From Plectrocnemia conspersa (lineage: Eukaryota > Arthropoda > Insecta > Trichoptera > Polycentropodidae): a stretch of DNA of 64,000 nucleotides. Below are positions 24,400 to 36,009 of the stretch, piece after piece. Numbering within the stretch: position 1 is the first letter of the stretch; each line of letters opens with the position of its first letter. The translations under genes and the position numbers were made by a program. The stretch spans positions 164,642 through 228,641 of the forward strand of contig VTFK01000442.1 in the NCBI GenBank assembly GCA_009617715.1. The letters are read 5' to 3'. The notes beneath the pieces are model-generated. The model made no database searches and was not told where the DNA came from. It was given only the letters and a program-made list of their open reading frames with translations.

Positions 24400-26540
24400 T
24401 TCCAGTCCAGCAGATTTATAAAATGAGTCTGCAAAACAACATAAAAGTAACAAAGTATATGTCAATAATAAAAACACATATGTCATAATATAAATTTCCA
24501 AGAAGAACGCAAATAATAAGGCATTTTTAAGGTTAAGTTTTACAAGCTTATATGTTTTTGAACGAATAGTCTTGAAAAAAGCTTCCGGGCCGATTTTCAA
24601 GGATAATATTTGCCAGCGTCAATATAACAACAATTTATATTAGTTGTATCGAAAGCCGTAAGACGTTAAATATATTAAAGTAAAACGCTGCAAGTTGGCC
24701 GGAAATGAGCCCCTCGTGGACGACTTGAAGTCTGCAAAGCGGTTAGCTAGACCACCACATGTGATATAAATGAACGATAATCTGGAATGCCGGGGTGATA
24801 ATTATAATTAAATTTATAATATGTTTTTTATGAACAATAAAAATAACTTGATTCAAGACGTCAATTACGTATGTATATAACTGCTTTGTATATCATAATT
24901 ATTTTGATTATATTTTGGGTTGTCACGTACGCAACCGGTTCTGTTAGATTAATAGATGTTTTATATTGTACGTGATGGATTATTATTTGTAATAGGGTTT
25001 TCCCTGTTATACTACACAGAGGTAACAATTAATAATTTTAAAGAGCCTGACTAATACCACGTGTTAAAAATTGTCACATACATAAAATAAAGCATGATCG
25101 TGAATTGCACTTTATATTGCTTCTAGTATATATTATTATATATATTCGATTCATAATTTTATTAAATAAATAATTTTACGTCAAGTGTAACTTTTACTTA
25201 TTGCGATTATTTGTATGCTTACATATTTCACACACGTGCCATATTTCATGGCTTAAGAATTGCGCGAGCAAAATGCCAACTATTAATAGGTAGAAACAAC
25301 GCATCGTTTTATTAAATTAATCGCACATTTAAACTATTTTTAACACGGCAAACATTTGCGTTACTGTTTTAATTCATAACTATAATTGTAGAAGCTATTA
25401 ACGGGTTCATCGTACTTTTCAATCTATATAAGTGGGCTTGGATCATCATTAGTTTATTCAAGTGATGTAACATATAATTATTACTATCAGACGTGTTGGT
25501 TTTAGTATTTTATTATTTCGCAGTAAATATTGTAGTTAATAAAATGCTTAAAATATATCTTACTAAAACCCTTAAGCGATATACAATTTTTACAGAACGT
25601 TCAGCTCAAAATTTTTGGGTCCTTTAGACGTTTTTGAATAATATTACAATATATTTTGATAATTATTTAAATCGCGATAGAATTATTAATGATAAACAAA
25701 GCAAGAGTTGATAAAATCAATCTAAATGCCAGTTGCAGCACGTTCATTTTCTAAATTGATAAGATAATGGACAAAGAAGAAGATACCAGATTTCAAATTG
25801 AGTTCTTAAATACACAGAATTCAAGTGAATTTTCTAACACAAACTAATCATATTATGCTTCTTAAGAATTTGGTTGTACGAATGTGCTTTGAAGATCATA
25901 AATAAATAAATAAATACTAAGTGCGGTTAATTCGTTTTTGATACGGTAATTAACGCTAAAGGATTTAGAAAGTCTGAATAGTCATTGTAAGTAAAATCGC
26001 TTATCAAATTTCTAGATGTTCCGAAATGTTTGACAAAGCACCATTGTTCGATTGTCACTTTCTACTTGGCAACCATGTACACTATCATTGAACTTAAGAT
26101 TAACTTACTATAATTTTCTTGACAAAAGTCGAAAAACATTTAAAAATAATATTTCCATCTGCTTTTTTCGACATTTCAATCAAAACACCTACAATAAAAC
26201 TTTATTCTTGTTATAAATCTTAAAAATACTTGTCTATTTGCAATTTTTTAACAATTTTTTGTCGGTAAATAATTTTTTAAATAAATATGTTTTTGTCGGT
26301 TAAAATAATTTATTTTAACTCTTAAATTTGTAGTTGTGTCTATTATATATAATATTAATAAAGTATTTAGTTAAAAATCGATCTTTTTCTTGGGTTTTTG
26401 GTTTTGGGCGTTGAAGACAATAAGTTAAAAACTTAATTTTAGATTTCTAAAAACGATTTAAAATATACTAACAGTTCGTTTTTACTTAAATACTGTATTT
26501 TGTATGAATTAATTTATAGTGCTGACCTGAATTCGTATGC
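24400..26540. other. intergenic, nothing certain
   Basis: No supported gene. A TATA-like TATATAAG at 25425-25432 is followed by an initiator-like TCATTAG about 25 bp downstream, but no convincing transcript or ORF follows. Confidence 0.35.
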
Positions 26541-26547
26541 ATGAGAC

Positions 26548-26707
26548 GTGACGTCACACACGATGTGAATAAGCGTGTATCATACTTTATAACGCGTTCT
26601 AAGATATTAGGTTTTCAAAATAATATCTTTAGATAACAGTTCGGCAGATATTATAAATCGGGTGTGTCATGTTTGTTATTGCTGATAGCTCTGGAACCGA
26701 CGATGAG
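26548..26707 (+). promoter_or_regulatory. CRE-containing promoter and candidate first coding mini-exon
   Basis: A 10-bp palindrome GTGACGTCAC (a CRE core) lies at 26548-26557. About 110 bp downstream an ATG at 26669 opens 13 codons (MFVIADSSGTDDE) that run straight into a strong donor, GAG|GTGAGC. This arrangement is what a short first coding exon looks like. No partner exon was identified, so it stays a candidate. Confidence 0.3.
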
Positions 26708-26709
26708 GT

Positions 26710-28125
26710 GAGCATTTAAAAAACTATCGATATGATTATTGCTAACTAGTTACTGTGTTCCAATAACTAAATAATACCTAACTACTCAACCCGTGGTTTA
26801 TTATTGTTGCAATGAGAAAAGTCTATTCAATAGCGATCGTACTTTTATTTGGAACATTTTATAAATTCTATTTCACTACCTAGAGAGCCTTATAGGTATT
26901 ATACAATATTTCTGAAACCAATTTTTGTATATATGTATTATGTACATATTATAATGTATTGACAGCGTATGAACTTTGCTCAAAACACACAACACGCATG
27001 AAAAAAACGGTTCAGTATTGTTATACCGCACCCGCACAAGCCACACCTTTTTGTCGAGCACATAGAAAAACATGCAAATAGGCACCACACCGGCCCACCA
27101 TCTTTGGAAACAGATTCAATTGACTATTTATAAATAGAGCTATATTAATATGTTTTAATGCAAATTTGACATAGTATGTATAAAAATCCGCTCGTGTACG
27201 AAAACATAACATAAATTATGGATGTGAATGTGGATGATAAATTAAGACTGTAAAACCATTAAGATAACAACAGTGACTGCAAACGCTGGTCTCTTATTTT
27301 TTGTTTCTATTTATCTGTATTTGATATAATCTTCTGGTATTTTAAAATTTATTTTTCATGATTTTAAAGTTTTATAGATTTCCATTTTATTTATAAATAA
27401 AGGTATTACTTTTGAAGGCACATTAATAGTTTACTTTTTAGAAACAGAGAAAAAATGCTATTGTGCTACTTGAAAAATGTATACATAAAGATTTTTTCAT
27501 TATTGTGTAAAAAATCGTTTTGAAGCAGATTGATATTTTATAATAATAAATTCAATGATTAGTTTCATTGAATGTGAGTATTTAAATAAACGCAACGATA
27601 AATTAAATATTACACAATTAGGAATATTTTATATATTTAAATAAGAACAACTATTTTTCTTAAAATTAAAATATATTACACGTTTGTAGAACGAAATTAT
27701 CATTTAAAATCGATTGGTCTCTGTCTCTTAAGCTAGACAAAAATTAATATAATCGTATTGTGTGGAAATCTTCAAACCATTTCTAGCATAATTTTAATAT
27801 ATCGTCGACATATATATTTTCTTTACTAACGAGTTTTTTTCTTTTTATAATCAGAGCAATTGAAATCCATAAATGTTCCAAGCTTAAATTGCTGACAACA
27901 GAATAAAGACTAAATGCGCTCAGTAAGGTGATGCATTTCTGTCACTCCAGTGAGTGAACAAGTGAACTTTAAAATTCTGAATAATAACAAGTTATTAAGC
28001 AGACTCTTCTTGACCAGGTTATGCACATAAATTAGTAGTAGCAGTTAAAGACATAAAATATCGTCAAGTAATTCTGAACGAACTAGCTTCATGTAGCTCG
28101 AAAAAGAGTTCCGGAACGCTATCAC
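26710..28125. other. AT-rich intergenic, nothing recognised
   Basis: No supported gene. The short minus-strand frames near 27.0-27.2 kb come from a GC-richer patch without family resemblance. Confidence 0.4.
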
Positions 28126-28129
28126 CTTT

Positions 28130-29420
28130 TGCATAAATTACATTATTTAGTAAATAAAACACTCTGAAGGAGAAATACCTGATAATTTAATGATTGCTAC
28201 TGCTATACCTATACCTAAAATGAAAAATAGTAAAAATGTTAATGAAATGAGTGCAATTAACATGAAAGTAACGGAAGAAGTAGTTATCCAACAATCGGTA
28301 TTCAAAATATATCGATTATAGGTATAAGTGATATAATTGTAAAATAGTTTGATACATATTTGAAAAAGAGAAAGCAAAAAGGGAAAATATATTATGCTTA
28401 TTCCAAAGAGAAAATAATATCTCACAGTTTACCACAGGGGTTCAAATTAGGACCGTTGTTGTTTATATTATATATTTATGATAAGAGTAATAATACAAAA
28501 TAAAAAAAATGTTTGCGAAAAGTTTAATTTATTGCATGGGCGATAACGTTAAAGAAGTTGTAGATAATTTAAATAATAAATTAAGTATAATAGAAATACA
28601 ATTAAAAAATAATGTACTTAAACTAAATCTATGTTTATTAATTATAAAGATATATTAGATAATAATATAAAAATAGGTATAGATAACTATATTATTGAAC
28701 TAGTTGATAATATCAAAATATTTAGCACTAATTGTAGATAAAAAAATTTGGACGATCATTGTAACTAAATATCAAAAAATAGCAAAAAAAATAGTTATAT
28801 TATCTAGGATGAGAAATATGTTAAGTATAAATACAAAAAAATAATCTACAATAGTATTACATTGCCCCACTTTAATTAATGTACAACAATATTATATATG
28901 CCTAATAAATTAGATAAAACGATGTTGCATAAATTACAAAATAGGACAATGAGAGTAGTTTTAAATAAAAATATAATACATGTACTAGTTGTAGAAGTAT
29001 GATTGATAGACTGGAATGGTTAGATATTAAAAACATATTGAAGATTATTATTTTAGTATTTATATATGTTAGAAAATAATATGTTACCTGAGTATTTTAA
29101 TAAGTATTTAATAAGAAAGAAAAATGTACATAGATTTAATATTAGAAATAGAGACAATTTAAGGATAGCTAGTTATAATAAAACAATATTGTACCGAGGT
29201 GTGAATTTGTATAATAATATTTCTAGGACAATCTGCAAAAACAATGTAGCGGGTTTCCTCAATGGAGTAGAGAAACACCTCGGTGCATCAAGAAATAAAT
29301 GAAACTATTAAAGTATTTTTTTATAATCCGTTTATGTTTTATATTTATGTATGTTTTGATTAAATTTGTTTAGTGTATAAACAATTAGCTGTATAAGCTA
29401 AATAAATTAATAAAATAAAT
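28130..29420 (+). mobile_element. 5'-truncated LINE with recognisable reverse transcriptase and 3' tail
   Basis: The plus strand gives, in broken frames and in the expected order, EGEIPDNLMIATAIPIPK (start of the reverse transcriptase), then AINM and EEVVIQQ, motif B HSLPQGFKLGPLLFILYIYD, and DNLNNKLSIIEIQLKNN. The C-terminal region follows (LEWLDIKNILKI, then NMLPEYFNKYLIRKKNVHRF and IRNRDNLRI). The last part is still a 78-codon open frame at 29066-29302. The element ends in an A/T-rich tail built from AATAAAT-like units near 29.40-29.43 kb. Many stops and shifts show it is inactive. The catalytic DD region (around 28540) is degraded. Confidence 0.85.
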
Positions 29421-29541
29421 AATAAATGATTTTGAGAATTTAAAAATCTTATAGGATCTTATAAAAGATCTTATAAAATCTACTAACAATTTGTACTGGA
29501 ACGCGTTCCTTTCATGAAAAAAAGCACCGGGACGACGCTAC

Positions 29542-29599
29542 CGATACGGTATGTGGTGTAGTGGTGTGTTCCGACCCCACTACACAGCATACCATATCG
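29542..29599. repeat. GC-rich 58-bp hairpin
   Basis: Left arm CGATACGGTATG TGGTGTAGTGG pairs with the right arm CCCACTACACAGCATACCAT ATCG around a loop of about 10 bases, with a few mismatches. It stands out from the AT-rich flanks. It may be a MITE core, a foldback or an RNA hairpin. Confidence 0.55.
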
Positions 29600-30885
29600 T
29601 CCGTGATGTTCGTCAGTTCAACGAAATTGATCATACCATGCCCTGTTTTAAAAGTCGCCGCATGTCACTGCTAGTTACGACACTGAACTGTATTTATGTA
29701 CTAGCTATATGTCTCTCACTATCGTGAATTACCGCAGCTAGTTGTCATTCGTGTACTGGACGTTCAACGTTTTATGTTTTCTATTTTATTTATGCTTTGT
29801 TTAAATACTTCAAAAACGTAAACTAGTGAACATTTTTTATTATTTGCTGTGCATTATTATGAAAGATTCTAACTCACCTTCCATATTCACGTTATTATGA
29901 TATCAAACTACATACTTAATTCACTGACTTTAAACATAACAATTCGATAGTTGACAAAGCTCTCAAAACGCTAGGAGTATTCTGAAACTTGTAAAACTAG
30001 CGGAAATTACTTTAGAGGGGACAGTTTCTACTGTTAATGTATATATGTTTTTGAAATAAAATGAGGTGTATAGCAGGGTGATGCACTATCAACATTAACA
30101 AGCAAAATTATAATATAAACTATTTTTAAAAATAGTTTAAAAATAAAAAAATTAGCGTTTAATGGACCTCTGTGTAATTTTAACACAACGATTATGAATG
30201 GACCTAACTAGAAATAGACAACTTAAAAATAATGAGTTTGCACCAAAGTATGATTTCAATTATTGCCAAATGTATGATTATCTACTTACAAACAAAGTAC
30301 TTTTGCAAAAAGCCAAATCTAGTGAAAAGTATAAAAAAATATAAATGAAAGCTAATAATCAAAAAAATTGTATATTGTTTTTATTTTTACTAATGTGTTA
30401 ATATATACTTTATATTGTATGTTTTTAATTTATATGTTTATAACTGCTTTTATTTCCGTGTACATTATTTTGTAATTTGTTTTTAAATTTAAATATTTAT
30501 GACTGATTAGCTCCTATTATTATAATTTATAAATATTTTATTATTTAATATAAATGAAAAATGAAATGGTCTATGATTGTTGCTTTTTCGAAGGGAGGGG
30601 GATCGATGTTTTGCTTCTAAGGAAACAATGTTTTATAATAACAGTGTGTATATAATTTTATCTTGTTGGGAATGAGTCATATAATGTGAAGGTTAATATT
30701 GATATTATTTTTATCACTGAATATTTCTTTGATTTTTAACTTGATATACATATAGATAAGGCGTCGAAACTAGGGTTTCGGTGAACAACATTTGGAAACC
30801 ACTGCTCTAACTGATACATTTAATTATGTAATTTCATTATTGTAGTAGAATTAAATATAATATTTTAAAACAGGAGTAGCGATAC
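29600..30885. other. intergenic; hAT-like transposon end at 30767-30804
   Basis: No gene. On the minus strand, 30791-30804 reads CAGTGGTTTCCAAA and is followed by TTCACCGAAACCCTAG. This is the typical terminal sequence of a widespread hAT lineage (CAGTGGTT...CACCG). The matching other end was not found, so only one terminus is recognised. Confidence 0.45.
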
Positions 30886-30889
30886 TATC

Positions 30890-31233
30890 TTAAAGCGCTT
30901 GTCCGCCGCCCGCGGGTTGACGATCCCATACGCGTTGTGCCTGTTCACTTTGCCTCCGCTCGCGTCATTTCCGCGGCGGTTCTCGCTGTGTACGCTCGTT
31001 TTGAGCCGTGCGCTCCTCTATCGCTCGTGAACGTTCAGTGACGAAAAAACGTTCATTGAAAAACAATCACACAGACTGTTACAAACTATTGTGGTGAACT
31101 GACGCTCTGTGCAATCGTTCCAATTTCGTGATTCGTGCAAAACCGTTACTTCTCAACAGTGTGTTATAAAGGAATGCACCCCGACCTATAAAAGGATCGA
31201 CCCCAGTCGCATACTTTATCCATCGATTCACCA
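30890..31233 (+). promoter_or_regulatory. GC-rich promoter and 5'UTR exon of pinocchio
   Basis: A sharp GC/CpG-rich island (CCGCCGCCCGCGGGTTG and CCGCGGCGG) starts near 30.9 kb. It is followed by transcribed-looking sequence that ends at a strong donor, CACCA|GTGAGTG, at 31233/31234. The next acceptor in the right place is CCCCTTTCAG| at 32531, 15 bases before the pinocchio ATG. The start of transcription itself cannot be fixed. Confidence 0.5.
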
Positions 31234-31399
31234 GTGAGTGTTATTGAATACACATATTATACATATACGCTACGTTTTACCGTTACACACAATCGCGTTC
31301 GACTTTCTATTTCTACGTTCGCTCAACGTAGCACAAAGATTTCTGCGAGAGTTCTAAACGTTTTAATTGTCAAACGTTTTATTAACATAACATAAACGA

Positions 31400-31600
31400 A
31401 CAACTCTTACCGAAGCACGCGTGCAACTGTCAAAATTAATGACATATTTGGTCAAAGCGCATCGGCCATGAATTAAAAATATTTGAAATCTAAGCGATTC
31501 GTCTTTTAACCCAGAGACGACCATATATATATTTAAAAATAAAACCCATTCAATTTTGATATTTTTGGTCGAAGCGGGTTGACCATGAGCTGCATATTCA
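31400..31600. repeat. imperfect direct repeat in pinocchio intron 1
   Basis: TTGGTCAAAGCGCATCGGCC ATGA near 31.45 kb and TTGGTCGAAGCGGGTTGACC ATGA near 31.57 kb are related copies about 120 bp apart. They sit within a 123-codon minus-strand open stretch that otherwise has no family resemblance. Confidence 0.4.
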
Positions 31601-32545
31601 ATTTTAGTTTGAATTGCTTCGATCGTTGATTTTGAATGAAATGTTATTAAAGTAAGTTCGGACGAACAATTTATCCCGCAGATTTGAAAAATTTTGTAGG
31701 CTACCCTTTTTTTGGCTTCCAACATACGATTCAACTGGCATTTACTAAAATTGTCTTCGTTACTTTTTTGTGCGATAGAACGAGTCGATTGACATTTATA
31801 AAAAATGCTGGTGCCTCTTAAATCCTAACTATGGATAACTTTCTTTAAATATTTTACTCATTCGACTTAAGAACTGAAAAGAGTTGTTCAAACTATATTT
31901 TAATGTATTTCAAATATACTTATATCAATATAGAAATATACTTATATCAATATAGAATAAAGCTAGTTTTCATACACTACTCATGTAAACAAGAACGATA
32001 TATAACTACTGTAGAACGAATCCCACATGAACCTCGATGTTTTTCAAATTTTATCGCGACAAGAAGTTCGGAATTTGTAATTACTATAATTATAATTCCG
32101 GTTGATCATCACATACTAGACTTTCCTACCATTTCATAATTTCACTGATAAATAATTTATATCCCTATCGCGTATGTATAAACAAAAAATAATCTCACCA
32201 AGAATTTGCAAAACTGCTAAAATGCCGTCGTTTCCGGTAACAGTAATAGTTCTCTATATCTATATTCATGCGTTTCCCTCCGTAATCTGTAGTCAATTGC
32301 ACTTTTTCAGTGAGAAATCGAATGTCCGTATCAATCTGTCGGACACAAATGTTGCCAACACATCAAAAAAATATGGAAACTTAGCTCTAAAGTTCTAGCA
32401 AATGTGGATATCTGGCAATTCTAATTAAAATAACATTTTGATATGCGTTAACGCGCGTATTTAATTAACTGTAAAAATTATTTAAATATCAACATTGTAA
32501 TTAATTTGCTCTTTTTATTCACCCCTTTCAGATTCAAACATCGCA

Positions 32546-35500
32546 ATGTCTATAGCGAGCGTCCATCCGGCTGAGATCAACTCGACATTGGACCAGTGAG
32601 TGTTTTTTTTATCGGAAAATTATTATGTACTCTTCCGACATTCCGGCGCCAATTTGCATCATTATTGTTTGCAAATTCAAATATCACGGCGAGGATTCGC
32701 GGGAGTGTCGGTGGGGCATGTTCGCGATTCCCCCGCCCTTTTAATAGTCGCTGTTTTGAGTTGCGTGGTCGGTGTTATGCCACAGCGGTTATGTTGTACT
32801 CAGTCGATGTCAAGGTGATGTTTTATTTTTAAATGACGTAATTTATTAATAGTTTTTTTAAAAATATATTTTAAATCCCCAATTTATCAGATGTGTTTAT
32901 GCGGGAAAGAACTTGTTTTAATTATTTTTTGTGCGCCTTGTTACCATGCGGACGCAACACCTGTCTTTGCATTGTAAGCGTATAGTATTTAAATAAATGT
33001 TAACTTAGTTACGTTGACCTAAACGTCAGAAAAGCTAAGGTGACCAGACGTCCTTTGTGGAAGATTGTTTCCGAGATGGTTTTTGAACAAAAATTTCCGT
33101 AATGACCTTTTTAGCTCCCACCGCGATATAACCTCAAGATATATTATTTTTAGTGTCCTTTGATATTTTCAAAATCTGGTCACCTTAGAAAAGTAAACAT
33201 TTTAACTATCGACGTATTAATGTTTATTTTGGTTAAAATTAACGTTTACGTGACGCACACAAATTTAATGCCAACGTCGTGATATGTTTCGACACTAATC
33301 TACGATTCGATCGGTAATTACGCTCAATTTTACCAAATATTTGCTACTATGGCGCGTTTTTACAATTGATATTTTGTAAGTCGATTTAAATTATGTTATG
33401 GCCAAGGATACTTTCTATTGTGTGACATATGATTTCTGACATCAGCTGATGACTTTGACAGATGTTGACTCATTTGAATTTTCCGTGTGTGTGATATTAT
33501 TTAGCGGAATAGATCTTCTCTCTCCTCATATAAAATAGACGCAAATAGTTGTTTATTATATAATTTGGAAAGAAAAAAAACTGGAAAACCATGTTTTAAT
33601 TAATGTTAATAAACACTATATTTTGATATCCGAAATAATCTCTATGTATTGATAATATTATTGTGTCCGATTTATAATGACGCATTAAATGATATTCTAC
33701 GCACATTACTGCGCTATAATGATACTAGTATGTCATTTAGTTAGATGTCAATGAATTTATGTAAAATTTAACTAACCGTTTTATTATATTTTCTTCGATT
33801 CCCATTATAGCGCACTACTTATCACTTTTGTAGAATTACAAATTCAATACTTTAAAATAAAAAAAGTTTGACAACCATTAATTTAATTCTGATAAAATTT
33901 ACATAACCTATATTTTTTAATCCAAAATTTAAAAAAAGTTGATAATCGTTAATAGCTGTATGCGGCGGTACTGGCGTATCAGTAGAGTGCTGGGCTATAA
34001 ATAAATAGTTCGATTTCTACAATATTACTATTTATTATGCTATTAAAAGAGGTGCACGGTCAAGCTGCAGAAGTCATTACAATAGATTTTTTTATTTTTA
34101 TATTTTTTGATGCATTTATTAAATATATTAAGGATGTTTATGTACATAAATATATATGGAGGCTTGTTAATTTAAATAAATTGTAATATAAATTACTGAT
34201 TAAAAACAAATGTTTGAAATGTTAACGCTAGTTATGTTACCATATTAATAATAAATAATATTTGATTAAAAATTTGGTACATTCACTGACAGGTAGACAT
34301 GCATTATCGTAATCGCTATCGAAATATATATCAGTACGTGACTCCCAACAGGTTTTTACAAAAATTTAATGGTGTCTCACTAGTTTTTTTATACTACATA
34401 TGCGAGAGATATTAATTAGAAATTAAATTTTCATAAATTAACAACTAAACAATACAACTACCTAATTACTTTCCTTTTGTGCTGAAAGTGAGACAAATTC
34501 GTTATTGTCAGTAGAAACTTTTTTGTCTAATTATGTAATTATTTTTATTTTATATTTATAATTCACTAAGAAATTATTGTTTTAATAGTTATAGAATATG
34601 TATATTTGATATTGAAAGGGCAATAAAGATTTTTAAATTTTTTGGTTTTATCTATCCATTGCATTGATATTAATTAATATTTTTTAATTTAAAACTAGAT
34701 TAGAAATTATCTATTTCTATTAAAAAAGATATATATATATATATACTAATAATAATATTAAATTAATTTGAAGATAATATCTAAACTTTGACATGTCTAA
34801 TGTCTCGACTTAACGAGGCGAGAAATACATACATTTACTCTAATTGTTCAATTATAAAAATTGTGTTTACTCAATTTAATTTTATATTCATGCTTGATGT
34901 TTGTGTCATCTGTTTCTAAGTGATTTTTTCACTAATGGGTCATTTGTTAGATAACATTTCTTGAGAGATATTTTATCAAAAATTACTACGTTAAATGTGA
35001 ACAACTTTATTAGCTTTCAATGATATCTATATAACGATTTATAGCACACCAATATGTCAAGGTTAAATGTACCAACTTTTTCTAACCGAACATAGTGACT
35101 GCTGTTTTTAATGATTGTGCACATGTGTTTTTAGATTAGTATGTACATATTTTTAGATTGCTTAGTAACAATATTTTTATTTTTTCAGTATGAGCCCGCG
35201 CAATTTAAGCGATGCCTCTCTGGAGTCCCAGGGCAGCTATCAGCCGCCTTCGGAAGAAGGGCGCTCTCAGGGCTGCTCGCACGAAGCCATCCTCACAATT
35301 GAAGGGCTGCGCGCTCAGATAAACTCGTGTTGCACCTGCGGAGTCAACTGGGCGCAACAGCACGTGTCTTTAGATTGCGACGAATGTGGAGGATACTCCG
35401 TGTATCGCCCCTGCCCCCTCTGCGAAGCCTCATCGTGTGGTGAAATGTGGAAACGAGATTTTACTAATGTATGAATTAAGATTTATAAAGTTCAGTAATG

Positions 35501-35994
35501 AATCATCGAGATTTTTGCTCCTTCAATTGAAAATACTGAATTATCTAATGTTTTGGCTTTGAATAATCGATAATTATAGTATCGGTGTCATAAATTTGAT
35601 GTTGCCTTAGTTGTTCACTGTACTACAAAAGTAAAATGCACCTCAATAGGATATATTCAAGTTTCAATTGAGGAATCTAAAATGTTCACTATGTTAAAGT
35701 TAAAAAATCATAAAAACCCGATGATTTAGTACTTCACTGATTATGTATAAAAAGTAAATTTGAGTGTAACTTGTATTTATAAATCTTATTTCTAATCAAC
35801 AGTCTCACAGTACTGGAAAGGCTCGTTGGTACGGAAAGTGTCCATTATCGGACCGGCCGTCCCAAACTCAATCTTTCCCGGCGTCGGTGAAACCCGCCGA
35901 AACACTACCTTCGGGCTGCGCTGCAGCGGCTCGGTTAGCGCGAGATCTATGCCAGCGCCTTGAAAGGTTGTCCGTTCAACAGCGGCCGTCGTGA
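32546..35994 (+). CDS. pino: protein pinocchio, three coding exons
   Basis: Coding exons are 32546-32595, 35189-35468 and 35803-35994, giving 173 residues. The joins keep phase: GACCA|GTGAGTG, then TTTTTTCAG|T at 35188/35189; ACTAAT|GTATGA, then CAACAG|TCTCAC. The protein starts [16 protein letters not shown]. Its core is a cysteine-rich, zinc-ribbon-like segment with [28 protein letters not shown] and WKRDFTN, continued in exon 3 by [12 protein letters not shown]. This cysteine pattern is what I recall for insect protein pinocchio; the Drosophila gene (Smi21F) affects olfactory behaviour and its biochemical role is unclear. The 5'UTR is probably spliced from 31233 to 32531. Intron 2 is about 2.6 kb and hosts a MITE. 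A poly(A) signal AATAAA lies at 36309. Confidence 0.85.
33035..33188. mobile_element. MITE, copy 1, in pinocchio intron 2
   Basis: The ends are perfect 14-bp inverted repeats: CTAAGGTGACCAGA and TCTGGTCACCTTAG. Both sides are flanked by AAAAG (33030-33034 and 33189-33193), a candidate 5-bp target duplication. The interior (CCGAGATGG, TTTTGAACAAA, TTTAGTGTCCTT, TTTGATATTTTC) recurs at 61.86-62.12 kb. There is no ORF. Confidence 0.8.
33711..33813. repeat. 11-bp perfect inverted repeat pair
   Basis: GCGCTATAATG at 33711-33721 and CATTATAGCGC at 33803-33813 are perfect inverted copies about 80 bp apart in pinocchio intron 2. They may be the ends of a small unidentified element. Confidence 0.4.
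33961..34040 (+). repeat. possible tRNA-derived SINE head
   Basis: An A-box-like TGGCGTATCAGTAGAGTG is followed about 35 bases later by a B-box-like AGTTCGATTTC. The spacing is right for an RNA polymerase III internal promoter. The sequence does not fold into a full tRNA. It is located in pinocchio intron 2. Confidence 0.4.
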
Positions 35995-36009
35995 CGACAT
36001 TCAAGTTTT

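Noticed and set aside
25425..25432. TATATAAG as a core promoter
   Set aside because: Such octamers are expected often at this base composition, and no gene follows.
31363..31734. 123-codon minus-strand frame upstream of pinocchio
   Set aside because: It spans an internal imperfect repeat and shows no domain; it is more likely repeat-derived noncoding sequence.
32174..32398. ORF with a signal-peptide-like start in pinocchio intron 1
   Set aside because: The hydrophobic start (MPSFPVTVIVLYIYIHAFPS) could be secreted, but there is no family, promoter or homologue to support it, and AT-rich DNA often yields hydrophobic runs.
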